Numbered from the stretch's first letter, positions 8,160 through 17,017 are shown. The stretch is DNA of 64,000 bases from Bacillus pumilus (GCF_038738535.1 NZ_CP046128.1:1860001-1924000); one strand, 5' to 3'. Numbers and translations: made by a program. The notes: generated by a model from the letters alone, not told the origin.

Positions 8160-8492
8160 CTAGGCTTGCTCCTTTTTTTCATGAGATTCTGTATACTCCC
8201 CTGCCCACCTAGATACCTCATGAAACACATTATTTAGCGCATTTCCTTTTTCAGTTAAACAATAAATGACTTTAACAGGCGTCTCAGGCAGAACAGTTCG
8301 CTCTATAATCCTTTCTTGCTCAAGTTCTTTTAAACGCTCTGCGAGCATTTTTTGACTGATAGATGGGATAATGTCCGTCATGTCTTTAAAGCGCTTTGGA
8401 CCATCAAGCAATACATGAATAATGAGACCATTCCACCTTTTGCCTAGCAGTAAAAAAGCTTGCTGAATGTGTGGACATAATTGAAATTCCAT
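8160..8492 (-). CDS. yodB: HxlR/MarR-DUF24 redox repressor YodB
   Basis: A 110-residue winged-helix repressor of the HxlR (DUF24) family, which senses quinones and diamide. The N-terminus holds the conserved Cys6 (QLCPH), followed by GKRWNGLIIHVL and the recognition region ISQKMLAERLKELE. It is divergent from the nitroreductase gene yodC, its known target in B. subtilis. The ATG at 8490-8492 follows GAAAGG. Unlike B. subtilis YodB, which also has Cys101 and Cys108, this protein has no Cys in its tail; its only other Cys is Cys78 (see findings). Confidence 0.9.
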   Translation of the reverse strand: MEFQLCPHIQQAFLLLGKRWNGLIIHVLLDGPKRFKDMTDIIPSISQKMLAERLKELEQERIIERTVLPETPVKVIYCLTEKGNALNNVFHEVSRWAGEYTESHEKKEQA

Positions 8493-8520
8493 AAATTTCA
8501 GCCTTTCTTTTCATGATTGT

Positions 8521-8596
8521 TTGACAAACTAACGGTATACAATTTAAAATAGCTCTAGTTACAATAAGTAAGTTTCTCACTTTTTTAGTTATTGTA
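8521..8596 (+). promoter_or_regulatory. yodC promoter and probable YodB operator
   Basis: TTGACA (8521-8526), 18 bases, TAAAAT (8545-8550) is a good sigma-A promoter for yodC. Just after the expected start, TTACAATAA (8559-8567) and TTATTGTA (8589-8596) form an inverted repeat. Its placement between two divergent genes suits a repressor site; assignment to YodB is inference. Confidence 0.5.
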
Positions 8597-8631
8597 CCAT
8601 ACTATTTGCAAAAACGGGAGGAAATATCCAT

Positions 8632-9249
8632 ATGGCGACTGATCAAAAAACAATTGACATTTTAAAACAAAGAGCTTCAGTAAAAGAGTATGATACAACT
8701 CATGAAATGACAAAAGAAGAGTTAACAGAGCTTCTTGATATCACAACTAAAGCACCATCTGCGTGGAACCTTCAGCATTGGCATTTCACTGTTTTCCATA
8801 GTGCTGAATCTAAAGCGAAGTTACTTCCAATCGCTTACAACCAAAAGCAAATCTCACAAGCATCAGCTGTTATTGCTGTACTAGGTGATCTTGAAGCCAA
8901 TCAAAATGGTGAAAAAATCTACAGTGAGCTGGCAGAACAAGGCTTCATTACTGAAGACATCAAAGAAACATTGATGACTCAAATCAATGGCGCATACCAA
9001 AGCGAGCAGTATGCACGTGAAGCTGCGTATTCAAATGCTTCATTAGCTGCTATGCAATTAATGATTGCTGCAAAAGCAATGGGCTATGATACATGCGCAA
9101 TGGGTGGTTTCAGTAAAGACGCCTTCATCAAAGAATTCAATGTAAGCGGCCGTTATGAGCCAGTCATGTTGATTTCAGTTGGTAAAGCAGCGAAAGAAGC
9201 TCATAAAAGCAATCGTTTCGACATCGAACAAGTATCTGATTTCCTTTAA
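8632..9249 (+). CDS. yodC: Nitroreductase-family oxidoreductase YodC
   Basis: A 205-residue FMN-dependent nitroreductase-fold enzyme. The FMN phosphate-binding start (RASVKEYD near residue 13) and the APSAWNLQ segment near 43 are visible. Such enzymes reduce quinones and nitro compounds with NAD(P)H, protecting cells from electrophiles. GGGAGGAAAT precedes the ATG. It is divergent from yodB, whose product represses it in B. subtilis, and ends at its own terminator. Confidence 0.9.
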   Translation: MATDQKTIDILKQRASVKEYDTTHEMTKEELTELLDITTKAPSAWNLQHWHFTVFHSAESKAKLLPIAYNQKQISQASAVIAVLGDLEANQNGEKIYSELAEQGFITEDIKETLMTQINGAYQSEQYAREAAYSNASLAAMQLMIAAKAMGYDTCAMGGFSKDAFIKEFNVSGRYEPVMLISVGKAAKEAHKSNRFDIEQVSDFL

Positions 9250-9259
9250 AATTGGCAAG

Positions 9260-9289
9260 GCCTCAGCTTTCATGCTGAGGCTTTTTTTA
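9260..9289 (+). terminator. Terminator of yodC
   Basis: Arms GCCTCAGC (9260-9267) and GCTGAGGC (9274-9281) followed by seven Ts. Confidence 0.85.
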
Positions 9290-9366
9290 TTTGGTTTAAA
9301 TATTATTCCTACATACTTTCTTTTCACTTTACCCCTTTTCACCTTCACCCTTTCTCCTTTTTAAGA

Positions 9367-9381
9367 ATGAAAGCGTTATAT
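9367..9381. promoter_or_regulatory. Possible catabolite-repression (cre) site
   Basis: The bases ATGAAAGCGTTATAT fit the cre pattern WTGNAANCGNWNNCW at all but one position. It lies about 105 bases upstream of the DUF3311-yodF transporter pair, where CcpA control of a carbon-source symporter would be sensible. Single mismatch and lack of other evidence keep confidence low. Confidence 0.3.
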
Positions 9382-9485
9382 TAGTATGATATTCGCCAAA
9401 ATGATTGTTTTTTCTGAAAATGGTCTTGTGATCTAATCTGACAACTGCTATTATTATGAAATTACAAAAAATTCAGGAGGGAATC

Positions 9486-9689
9486 ATGAATAAAAAATTG
9501 ATACTGGCACTACTTATAGCGATTCCATTCATCGGACAGCTCGCACTGCTGCCCTTTGCAAATCGTATTCATCCATTTGTGATAGGGCTTCCTTTTTTCC
9601 ACTTCTGGCTCTTACTATGGATTGTTCTCACACCAATCTGCACATTCATCATTTACCGGATGCAACATTCAAATGGAGGAACTGACTAA
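9486..9689 (+). CDS. DUF3311 small membrane protein, symporter partner
   Basis: A 67-residue protein with two hydrophobic helices (about 5-25 and 34-58), matching DUF3311. Such proteins are encoded directly before sodium:solute symporters (for example yhjC before yhjB). AGGAGGGAATC precedes the start. Its stop overlaps the yodF start (TAATG at 9687-9691), so the two are translationally coupled. It is probably a small subunit of the permease. I am not certain of its B. subtilis name. Confidence 0.75.
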   Translation: MNKKLILALLIAIPFIGQLALLPFANRIHPFVIGLPFFHFWLLLWIVLTPICTFIIYRMQHSNGGTD

Positions 9690-11182
9690 TGCAAGGAAAT
9701 TTAACAGCTTTATTGATTACTGCAAGTATTATTTTCATCGTCGTGGTCATCGGATTTGCCGCTGGCCGGGATAAATCATCGAGACAGTCAGTAGAGGAAT
9801 GGTCTGTCGGCGGGAGAAAATTTGGCGGTCTGCTCGTCTGGTTCCTCGTAGGCGCAGATTTATATACCGCTTATACCTTTTTAGGGCTCACTAGTACAGC
9901 CTATACAGCTGGAAGTGTCGCTTTTTTCGCTATCCCCTATTCAGTTCTAGCGTATTTTATTGCTTATTTCTTCTTACCAAAGCTATGGACGGTTGCGAAA
10001 AATCACAACCTCACAACGCTCGCTGATTATGCACGTGAGCGGTTTGACAGCAAGCTGTTATCCAGTTTGATTGCGATTATTGGAGTACTTATGCTGATTC
10101 CTTATATTTGTCTTCAGCTGAGCGGGATTCAAGATACGTTAACTGTCGCTGGTACTAGTTATATTAATGTGAATGCAGTTGTTATTATTTCATTTATTTT
10201 AGTCGCACTTTATACATTTTTCAGTGGTATTAAAGGTCCTACATATACAGCCATTATTAAGGATATTCTCGTTTGGGTCATCATGCTGTTTATGGTGGTT
10301 TCACTGCCAATCATTCATTTTAACGGCTGGACCCCGATGATGAATACGTTAGCTAAGGAAGCGCCACAGCTTCTGACGATCCCTGACGGCGGTCCTAAAG
10401 GCATTTTATGGTTCATTACCGCTTCAGGCGTTTCTGCCCTTGCTTTGTTTATGTGGGCGCATGCGGCAACAGGGGTTTTTACAGCCAAAAGTGCAGATGC
10501 CATCCGTAAAAACAGTATGTTTTTGCCTCTTTATAACATCGTATTGATTTTGGTCATCTTCCTTGGATTTATTGCCTTTTTAGTCTTACCTGAAGATACA
10601 AATCCAAGATTTGCTCTTCTTCATTTAATTCAAACGTCATATGGTGGTGTGATGCAGGGCCTCGCTTATTCAACAATTGCACTGGCTTCCCTCATTCCAT
10701 GCTCGATCATGGCCATTGGCGCATCGAATTTATTTGCCAATAATTTATACCGTGACTTAATTCATCCGAATGTATCACCAAAAAGATTGACCATCATTAC
10801 ACGTTCAATGGTGTTTATCGTCATCGGACTGGCCCTTTTATTTGGGATGCTCTTCCCAACAGCACTTGTAACGCTTCAGCTCATTGGCGTTTCAGGAATG
10901 GTTCAAATTTTCCCAGCCATTGCGATCAGCTTGTTCTGGAAAAAACAATCGAGAGAAGCAACGATTGCGGGGTTAGTTGTTGGCATCATCGTCACCTTTA
11001 CAGCCAATATCTCACAAGTCACGTTCGGTCTTTATGAAGGTTTTCTCGGTTTACTAGCAAACGTTGTGGTCATCTTGATCTTGAATCCATTCTTCCAAAA
11101 GCATGTCACAGACAATTCTGTCATAAATGATCTTTTTGAAAAAGATAACGAAAAAACAGAAGCGACTGTAAACAACGCGTAA
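9689..11182 (+). CDS. yodF: Sodium:solute symporter YodF
   Basis: A 497-residue SSS-family transporter with about thirteen membrane helices. The early helices (LVGADLYTAYTFLGLT, about 55-70) and the C-terminal charged tail are typical. Relatives carry proline, pantothenate or short carboxylates with sodium; the substrate here is unknown. It follows the yodB-yodC locus as in B. subtilis, except that yodD and yodE, which stand between in B. subtilis, are absent here. It is translationally coupled to the DUF3311 gene upstream and followed by a strong terminator. Confidence 0.83.
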   Translation: MQGNLTALLITASIIFIVVVIGFAAGRDKSSRQSVEEWSVGGRKFGGLLVWFLVGADLYTAYTFLGLTSTAYTAGSVAFFAIPYSVLAYFIAYFFLPKLWTVAKNHNLTTLADYARERFDSKLLSSLIAIIGVLMLIPYICLQLSGIQDTLTVAGTSYINVNAVVIISFILVALYTFFSGIKGPTYTAIIKDILVWVIMLFMVVSLPIIHFNGWTPMMNTLAKEAPQLLTIPDGGPKGILWFITASGVSALALFMWAHAATGVFTAKSADAIRKNSMFLPLYNIVLILVIFLGFIAFLVLPEDTNPRFALLHLIQTSYGGVMQGLAYSTIALASLIPCSIMAIGASNLFANNLYRDLIHPNVSPKRLTIITRSMVFIVIGLALLFGMLFPTALVTLQLIGVSGMVQIFPAIAISLFWKKQSREATIAGLVVGIIVTFTANISQVTFGLYEGFLGLLANVVVILILNPFFQKHVTDNSVINDLFEKDNEKTEATVNNA

Positions 11183-11186
11183 ACAT

Positions 11187-11225
11187 AAAAAGAGCAGTCC
11201 CCCTTATGAGGACTGCTCTTTCTTT
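11187..11225. terminator. Bidirectional terminator between yodF and ctpA
   Basis: Ten-bp perfect arms AGAGCAGTCC (11191-11200) and GGACTGCTCT (11210-11219) flanked by A and T tracts. Confidence 0.85.
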
Positions 11226-12609
11226 ATTTCATTTCTTTTTTCAAAACTTCAATGGCTTTTTTCATTTGTGTATCATTGTTCTTTAGCTTATCTTGGATCT
11301 TTGTCATCAGTAATGTCGTTGTATCTCCTGTCAGAATACCGTCTGTTTTCAGATCGTTGTCTGTTTGGAAGCGTTTGACGATAGACTGGAAAGCTTGATC
11401 GTACTCACCATTTGCTTTTGCTTTGTAGCCAAGCGCTTGGAACATTTTTTGAGCCGCTTTGACTTCATCTCCATTGTCATTCAGCTGATACGATTTTTTC
11501 GGACTTAAGTATGGCAGCTTTGCATAACTTGGGAGCGATGCTTTGACCTGTGGTTCAATTCCTTTTTTGTGAATCCAAGAACCATCCGGCGTCAGCCACT
11601 TGGCAATGGTTAACTTGACGCTAGAACCATCATTATAGCTTTGTGCATTTTGAACAGTTCCTTTACCAAATGTCTTTTCACCAATAATTTTGATACCTGA
11701 AGATTGGTGCAGAGCCGCCGCCATGATTTCAGCAGCGCTGGCTGAGCCGCCATTTACAAGAACAACTGCCGGCTGATGAACTTTACGTTCTTTTTCAGCC
11801 TTGTACTCTTCTTTCTTCCCTTTTTCTTCAACTTGCATGATGACTTTCCCTTTATCGATAAAGTCATTACTCATTTCAATCGCTTCTGTCATAATGCCGC
11901 CTGGATTATCTCTCAGGTCGATGACAAAGCCTTTTGCCCCTTTTTTCTCGAGGTCATCAATGGCTTTATCTAGCTCTTTCGTTGTTGTTTCAGCAAAGGA
12001 CGTAATTTGGATTTCTCCTATTTTGTCTTTTGTGAGTTTTGCATACACCGTTTCAAGCGGAATGGTGTCTCTTGTGATCGTCACATCAACATTGCCCACT
12101 CCTTGGCGGTTAAGGTGCAGCTTGACATCCGTTCCTTTTTTCCCTCTAATAAGAGAAACTGCTTTATTGACCGACATGCCTTTTGTGCTTTTCCCATCCA
12201 CCTTTAAAATACGATCATGAGGTTTCAAACCAGCTTTTTCAGCAGGAGAGCCTTTAATCGGCGCGACAATTAAAATTTGCCCATCCTTCTCTTCTACTTG
12301 TGCACCAATTCCTTCAAATGATGATGAAATGGTGTTGTTAAATCCTTCGGCTTCCTCCTGATCCATATATGTAGAGTATGGATCATCAAGTGATGCAATC
12401 ATTCCTTGAATCGCACCATCTACTAGTTTTTGATCATCCGTTTTTTCGTAATACTCATCTTTTACCTTCGTATACGCCGCCATGAGTTTACTAAACTTCT
12501 CGTCTCCTGAGACACTGACAGCCCCTTGTTTTGTGATCACAAATGTAATCGCAGAGGACAGGGCCGCTGTCACCAGAATGGCGATCACGAACTTAAATTG
12601 TTTTTTCAA
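11224..12609 (-). CDS. ctpA: C-terminal processing protease CtpA (S41 family)
   Basis: A 461-residue membrane-anchored serine protease. One N-terminal membrane helix (about 5-25) is followed by a PDZ domain (about 95-180), the S41 catalytic domain with Ser289 (GGSASAAE) and Lys316 (FGKGT), and a peptidoglycan-binding domain (about 375-435). The start is a TTG at 12609 after AAAGGTGG; the open frame continues upstream over the divergent yodH leader but has no better start. Family members trim proteins at the C-terminus outside the membrane. Same place as ctpA in B. subtilis. Confidence 0.9.
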   Translation of the reverse strand: MKKQFKFVIAILVTAALSSAITFVITKQGAVSVSGDEKFSKLMAAYTKVKDEYYEKTDDQKLVDGAIQGMIASLDDPYSTYMDQEEAEGFNNTISSSFEGIGAQVEEKDGQILIVAPIKGSPAEKAGLKPHDRILKVDGKSTKGMSVNKAVSLIRGKKGTDVKLHLNRQGVGNVDVTITRDTIPLETVYAKLTKDKIGEIQITSFAETTTKELDKAIDDLEKKGAKGFVIDLRDNPGGIMTEAIEMSNDFIDKGKVIMQVEEKGKKEEYKAEKERKVHQPAVVLVNGGSASAAEIMAAALHQSSGIKIIGEKTFGKGTVQNAQSYNDGSSVKLTIAKWLTPDGSWIHKKGIEPQVKASLPSYAKLPYLSPKKSYQLNDNGDEVKAAQKMFQALGYKAKANGEYDQAFQSIVKRFQTDNDLKTDGILTGDTTTLLMTKIQDKLKNNDTQMKKAIEVLKKEMK

Positions 12610-12760
12610 AAAAACACCACCTTTATCTCCTTTCATTATTATCAAGGACGATGCTTCATCCGTCAACCAAAGGATCGAAGTTCTCTTTGAAAAGATAAGC
12701 CATTTGACCTTGCATTGCATAATCTTTAAAGAGGAACTTGATAAGGAAAGAAGGGATTTT

Positions 12761-13459
12761 ATGAGTGATTATGTAGAAATGCTTGCCTATTTTGGCGTAT
12801 CCAGTGCCCATCCTGGCGGAATTGAGTTAACAAAAACGATGCTTGAGCATATAAAATTGACGCCGGATGCACGTATACTGGATGCGGGATGCGGGACAGG
12901 ACAAACGGCGGCATATTTAGGAAATATCGGTTATCAGGTAGAGGCGATTGATACACACCCTTTGATGATTGAAAAGGCCAACTTGCGATTTGAGCGAGGA
13001 GAACTGCCGATCCGCGCATTGCAAGCATCGATTGAACAGCTGCCATTTCCAGATGAAGCGTTCACTCTTCTCATCAGTGAATCTGTTTTAAGCTTCACAA
13101 ACCTTCCTGCTGCACTTGCTGAGATCAAACGAGTGCTTGCCCCTGGAAGTCAAATGATCGCAAATGAAGCTGTGTTAAAAGCACCACTTACACCAGAGGA
13201 GCTCGCCACCGTAAGAGATTTTTACGGGTTCCACTCACTCTTTTCACTTGAAGAATGGAAGGAGCAGCTAAAAGCAGCAGGATTCCATGACTTTCGCATT
13301 CTCTCATTTGATGAACACATGGTACAGGAGGAGCCGACAGAAATGGAATTATCTGAACACATCCCCCCTTCTCTTTACGAAACGCTGCAAACACACTACG
13401 ATCTGATTCAAGCGCACCGGAAGCAGCTAAGCCACATTCTATTTGAATGTACCGTATAA
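12761..13459 (+). CDS. yodH: SAM-dependent methyltransferase YodH
   Basis: A 232-residue class I methyltransferase. SAM-binding motif I DAGCGTGQTA is near residues 41-50, and the motif IV region (FTLLISESVLSF) near 105. ATG at 12761 follows AAGAAGGG; the frame is open further upstream but lies over the ctpA 5-prime end. Substrate unknown. B. subtilis YodH has the same size and place, divergent from ctpA. Confidence 0.83.
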   Translation: MSDYVEMLAYFGVSSAHPGGIELTKTMLEHIKLTPDARILDAGCGTGQTAAYLGNIGYQVEAIDTHPLMIEKANLRFERGELPIRALQASIEQLPFPDEAFTLLISESVLSFTNLPAALAEIKRVLAPGSQMIANEAVLKAPLTPEELATVRDFYGFHSLFSLEEWKEQLKAAGFHDFRILSFDEHMVQEEPTEMELSEHIPPSLYETLQTHYDLIQAHRKQLSHILFECTV

Positions 13460-13490
13460 AATGAGCGAATCTCCTATATGTTTTGTCCAA

Positions 13491-13517
13491 ACTCTATGAG
13501 GTCTCTCGCATAGGATA
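13491..13517 (+). promoter_or_regulatory. Sigma-K promoter of yodI
   Basis: AC (13491-13492), exactly 16 bases, then CATAGGATA (13509-13517): a complete match to the sigma-K consensus, 35 bases before the yodI start. It implies mother-cell expression late in sporulation. Confidence 0.7.
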
Positions 13518-13551
13518 AGAGTGAACAGAGTTTGTCATAAGGAGGAAAAAT

Positions 13552-13803
13552 ATGGAGCGCTATCAAAAGCTTTGTCAGCAGCACATGGGAAAAGTCGCTA
13601 GAATCACAGATCGTAATGGCAGAGTACATGTCGGACGCATTGAGCGGGTGACAAACCGTAAAGTGTATATTCGTCCAGTCGGCGGTTCTCGCGGCGGCTT
13701 TGGCTTTGGTTATTACGGAGGGTATTACGGCTGGGGTGCCGCTTATGGCATCGGGCTTGGTTTCATTACAGGTTTCGCATTAGCAGGATTGTTCTTTTTT
13801 TAA
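13552..13803 (+). CDS. yodI: YodI, small Gly/Tyr-rich spore-associated protein
   Basis: An 83-residue protein. The first 45 residues are basic and look like a small beta-rich domain (GKVARITDRNGRVHVG); the rest is Gly/Tyr/Phe-rich (GFGFGYYGGYYGWG) and ends in a hydrophobic segment. AAGGAGGAAA precedes the ATG. Length and position match B. subtilis YodI. The sigma-K promoter match upstream suggests a role in the outer spore layers. Biochemical function is unknown. Confidence 0.8.
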   Translation: MERYQKLCQQHMGKVARITDRNGRVHVGRIERVTNRKVYIRPVGGSRGGFGFGYYGGYYGWGAAYGIGLGFITGFALAGLFFF

Positions 13804-13816
13804 AAGAAGAATAAAG

Positions 13817-13848
13817 AAGGCCCCCCGAATAGCTGGGAGGCCTTTTTA
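13817..13848. terminator. Terminator between yodI and ldcB
   Basis: Interrupted hairpin AAGGCC...CCC / GGG..GGCCTT followed by a T run, between convergent genes. Confidence 0.75.
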
Positions 13849-13853
13849 TTTGA

Positions 13854-14684
13854 TTAGATTTTCTTCACTTTGTTCATGTACTCTTCAAATGTTAAATCGT
13901 GATCATGCATCGCTTTTGCTGCTTCTTTTCCAACATAGCGCAGATGCCACGGCTCATATTCATATTTTGTAATATCTTCTTTTCCTTTTGGATAACGAAT
14001 GATAAAACCATATTTATAGGCGTTTTTAGCCACCCATTTGCCATCAGGTGTTTCACCAAACTTTTCAGAGATGTCAAAGCCGGCACTTTTTGAGGAAATG
14101 TCCATGGCAAGGCCTGTTTGATGTTCACTTTCGCCTGGTAAAGCTACTGCTTCCTGCGCTTTGTCTTTGCCTTTTAATTTGACTTCACTATCAAAAATGA
14201 CTTTTTGACGGTCATAGGAGCGATAGCCAGATACTGCAGCCAGCTCGAAGTTTTTCTTTTTCGCATCTTTGAATAACTTCTCAAGTGCTTCCGCTGCTTC
14301 TTTACGAATATATCGTTTTTCAATATCCTCTGAAAAAGAGAATTCTACTTTTGGTACAACGAGATCAGAAGGTTTATAGGTTCCTGGTAATGCGTATTCT
14401 TTGTTGACAAGAGCTAGCACGTTTGCAGGATTTTGAATGGTTTTCAACCCACTTACCACCTTGATGTCATTGAAATATTCACTCTTTAATGTCAGCTCTT
14501 GATCCGATGAATCTGCTGTATTGTTTGAGTTTTGCTGGGTAGATGAATTTGTTGCGCTCTTTTGTTCGTTTGTTTTGTTCGATTCAGATGTACCGCTTTT
14601 TTGATCCAGCAACTGGCAGCCCGATAGTGCGGCTGTCAAACCAAGAATCGATGCGATTGAGAGTATTTTATAGCTTTTCTTCAT
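13854..14684 (-). CDS. ldcB: L,D-/D,D-carboxypeptidase lipoprotein (LdcB, YodJ)
   Basis: A 276-residue lipoprotein of the VanY (peptidase M15B) family. The signal ends in the lipobox LSGC near residue 23, followed by a Ser/Asn/Gln-rich spacer to about 60 and the catalytic domain. Zinc and catalytic motifs SEHQTGLAMD (near 185) and EPWHLRY (near 245) are intact. It trims peptidoglycan stem peptides at the outer membrane face. AAAGGAAGG precedes the start. In B. subtilis the gene (yodJ) stands beside deoD as here. Confidence 0.87.
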   Translation of the reverse strand: MKKSYKILSIASILGLTAALSGCQLLDQKSGTSESNKTNEQKSATNSSTQQNSNNTADSSDQELTLKSEYFNDIKVVSGLKTIQNPANVLALVNKEYALPGTYKPSDLVVPKVEFSFSEDIEKRYIRKEAAEALEKLFKDAKKKNFELAAVSGYRSYDRQKVIFDSEVKLKGKDKAQEAVALPGESEHQTGLAMDISSKSAGFDISEKFGETPDGKWVAKNAYKYGFIIRYPKGKEDITKYEYEPWHLRYVGKEAAKAMHDHDLTFEEYMNKVKKI

Positions 14685-14707
14685 GACATACCTTCCTTTT
14701 GCTCTTC

Positions 14708-14747
14708 TAAAAAAAATAAAGATGCGCTACATCGTAGCACACCCTTT
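14708..14747 (-). terminator. Terminator of deoD
   Basis: Minus-strand hairpin GTGCTAC / GTAGCGC with outer A-T pairs and a long T-rich tail, directly after deoD. Confidence 0.7.
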
Positions 14748-14753
14748 ATACTA

Positions 14754-15449
14754 TTATAAAACGGAGTCTAGTGCAATTAAGATCATTTCGTCAAATGTCG
14801 TTTGACGCTCTTCAGCCGTTGTTTCTTCTCCTGTGAGAACATGATCACTCACTGTCAGAATGGATAACGCTTTTCGATCAAATTTTGCTGCAAGCGAATA
14901 AAGAGCTGTTGTCTCCATTTCAATCGCTAGGATACCGTATTGAGCCATGAGTTCAAGTGGTTTTTCATTGTAAAATTGGTCTGCGGTAAATACATTACCG
15001 ACACGTACAGCGACATTTTTTGCTTCTGCTGTATCGTAGGCTTTCTTAAGCAGTCCAAAATCAGCGCAAGGTGCGTAATCAATCGGTCCAAACGCCACAC
15101 GATTCATTTGTGAGTCTGTTGAAGATGTTTGAGCTAAAATGACATCACGCACGTTGACATCCCTTTTGATAGCCCCGCAAGATCCGACGCGGATTAAGTT
15201 TTGAACATCATAGCTTTGAATGAGTTCATTCACATAAATCGAAATAGAAGGTACGCCCATTCCGGTACCTTGTACAGAAACGCGCTTTCCTTTGTAGGTT
15301 CCAGTATAACCATACATTCCGCGCACTTCGTTATAGCATTCGACATCTTCTAAATATGTATCTGCAATATATTTCGCACGAAGCGGGTCGCCTGGCAGCA
15401 ATACCGTTTCTGCAATTTGTCCTTTTTCTGCTCCAATATGTACACTCAT
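14754..15449 (-). CDS. deoD: Purine nucleoside phosphorylase DeoD
   Basis: A 231-residue trimeric/hexameric-type phosphorylase (PNP_UDP_1 family) that splits purine (deoxy)nucleosides, chiefly adenosine in B. subtilis, to base and (deoxy)ribose-1-phosphate for salvage. The N-terminal [24 protein letters not shown], and the SCGA and EMETTALY motifs are characteristic. GGAGG precedes the ATG. It has its own terminator, so it is probably monocistronic. Confidence 0.95.
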   Translation of the reverse strand: MSVHIGAEKGQIAETVLLPGDPLRAKYIADTYLEDVECYNEVRGMYGYTGTYKGKRVSVQGTGMGVPSISIYVNELIQSYDVQNLIRVGSCGAIKRDVNVRDVILAQTSSTDSQMNRVAFGPIDYAPCADFGLLKKAYDTAEAKNVAVRVGNVFTADQFYNEKPLELMAQYGILAIEMETTALYSLAAKFDRKALSILTVSDHVLTGEETTAEERQTTFDEMILIALDSVL

Positions 15450-15561
15450 TTTTTAGCCTCCACTTACGTTTACTATGTGATTTATCCTATTTAGTATAAA
15501 CGATTGAGCCTAAAAAAGAAAATACCAGCTGAAGCTCAAGCTGGCATCGTCAATCATCTAT

Positions 15562-15879
15562 TTAACTCATCGTCATCAGTCGTTCACTGCGTTTCCATCC
15601 TGCCGGAAAAAGCTGATAATAGCACTTTCCCTTCTTCTTATCATCAATCACAACAATATCACCTGTTGTCATAAACCGTGCATTGTAATCATTAGGGACT
15701 GTATCATGTACATTAAATGTCGAGAATGCTTTTTCCAGAACATCCAGGTGTGTTCTGCCGCCAATCTTTGTCCGGTACACAGGCTGATGCCCGCTTGCAG
15801 CGCCATATTCAGGTGTCTGATAAATGGTTAAGTGAAATGCTGAAGGTTTCTTTTGAAAAAATCTCAACGTCAATTGCAT
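15562..15879 (-). CDS. yodL: YodL, MreB-antagonist-like protein
   Basis: A 105-residue YodL-like domain protein, recognised by GGRT and the conserved ARFMTTGDIVVIDD segment near residues 66-79. In B. subtilis YodL is made early in sporulation and, when overproduced, disturbs MreB-dependent cell elongation. GGGAGGGAT precedes the ATG. It sits between deoD and pgpB as in B. subtilis. The same YodL-like domain occurs in other mobile-element proteins, but synteny favours the chromosomal gene. Confidence 0.8.
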   Translation of the reverse strand: MQLTLRFFQKKPSAFHLTIYQTPEYGAASGHQPVYRTKIGGRTHLDVLEKAFSTFNVHDTVPNDYNARFMTTGDIVVIDDKKKGKCYYQLFPAGWKRSERLMTMS

Positions 15880-15933
15880 TCAAATCCCTCCCCTTTTATA
15901 TAAAATTGGCTGGGGTCTGTCAATTTCCTTCTT

Positions 15934-16542
15934 CTATTTTTGTCGAATGACAGACAATTTTTCGTCAATCTTTTTACAAATGAGAAATAAAGCAAGTCCT
16001 ATCGCAAAACCGCCTGCAACATCTGTCAAATAATGAACACCGATATACATTCGGCTGATCCCAATCAAAAGAACACAGAACCCCGTGATCAAGTAGACGA
16101 TTTTTTGTCTTTCTTTCAGCCACGGAATCATTTCAACTAATAGATAAGCTATAAAAGGATAGATTGTGGCTGCATTCATCGAATGTCCGCTCGGAAAGCT
16201 GTAATACGTTTCATTGACAAGATGATCAAAGGCCGGTCGCTCTCTAGCAAACAGCCCCTTTAGTTCATGATTGATGGTTTTTTCTGTGAGATATAATAGA
16301 AAAAGCATCATGATAGAGTAATAGCGCTTATACATGAATAGTACGACACTAAAAATGAGCATGATTGGGACGAGCAGCGCACTAATGCCAAAGTCCGTCA
16401 AAGTCAGCATGACATTATTTAAAAAAGGGAGTCTGATGCTCTCAAACCATAAGATGATCTGGTTGTCCAATTCTTGACCCGCACCAGATACCATGAGCGC
16501 AGCAATGGCGCCAAATAAAATCAAAAGAAATAGGATATACAC
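15934..16542 (-). CDS. pgpB: PAP2-family phosphatase PgpB (YodM)
   Basis: A 202-residue integral membrane phosphatase with about six helices. The three PAP2 signature blocks are present: KGLFARERP (near 92), PSGHS (near 117) and SRMYIGVHYLTDV (near 160). In B. subtilis the protein dephosphorylates phosphatidylglycerophosphate and can act on isoprenoid pyrophosphates. The start is a GTG at 16542 with GGAGGAGAA upstream. It ends upstream of yodL and follows yozD. Confidence 0.87.
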   Translation of the reverse strand: MYILFLLILFGAIAALMVSGAGQELDNQIILWFESIRLPFLNNVMLTLTDFGISALLVPIMLIFSVVLFMYKRYYSIMMLFLLYLTEKTINHELKGLFARERPAFDHLVNETYYSFPSGHSMNAATIYPFIAYLLVEMIPWLKERQKIVYLITGFCVLLIGISRMYIGVHYLTDVAGGFAIGLALFLICKKIDEKLSVIRQK

Positions 16543-16592
16543 GCGAAAGATTCTCCTCCCTCTCTCTTCAGAATCTCTTCAAAGTATAGTGC

Positions 16593-16763
16593 CTACCACG
16601 CCTCTTCTTCAACTATCATTGCTTTTTTCAGCATATATTCAAACGTAATGTCAGCCAGCTCAAACGTTTCCAGCTCAGCAGGTATGTACCCTCTTTTGAC
16701 CAGCTCCATGTAGAAGAATTCCGCAATTTCCTCTGTATCAATCACCAAATCTGCTTCTTTCAT
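16593..16763 (-). CDS. yozD: YozD family small protein, 56 residues
   Basis: A short acidic gene between pgpB and yodN. GGAGGCGGAATGTA precedes the ATG. The product begins MKEADLVIDTEEIAEFF and is rich in Glu/Asp with predicted helices; no membrane segment. B. subtilis has the similarly sized YozD at this site (YozD-like family). Function unknown. It ends 51 bases before the pgpB start on the same strand, so they may form a unit. Confidence 0.75.
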   Translation of the reverse strand: MKEADLVIDTEEIAEFFYMELVKRGYIPAELETFELADITFEYMLKKAMIVEEEAW

Positions 16764-16882
16764 TACATTCCGCCTCCTTTTTTATGATGTATGAACGACG
16801 CCTGTTTTTTATTACAGTTTGTCATAATGGCTCATTCCATACATATAAATGCAGTAAACAAAAAGAAAAGGGGTTTGAGGCA

Positions 16883-17017
16883 ATGAAATGGTTAAGCATA
16901 TTAGATGGAGAAACGTTTGATCAGGTGATGGGCCGTATCTTGAGGGGATGGTTTTATGTGATTGTTTTTTTCTGTGTGCCTTATTTTTTATTCGTGTTAG
17001 GACAAGTCTTTCTTTAA
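16883..17017 (+). CDS. Putative small membrane protein, 44 residues
   Basis: Unrecognised. ATG at 16883 with AAAAGGGG and GAGG upstream. The product starts MKWLSILDGETFDQVMG and has one long hydrophobic helix (about 20-42) that reaches the C-terminus. It is divergent from yozD and its stop overlaps the yodN stop by three bases on the opposite strand (TTAA at 17014-17017), with no terminator between them. The good start region and single clear membrane span support a gene; function unknown. Confidence 0.55.
   Translation: MKWLSILDGETFDQVMGRILRGWFYVIVFFCVPYFLFVLGQVFL

Noticed and set aside
9179-9364. Open frame overlapping the end of yodC
   Set aside because: It lies mostly across the yodC 3-prime end and its terminator, without a ribosome site.
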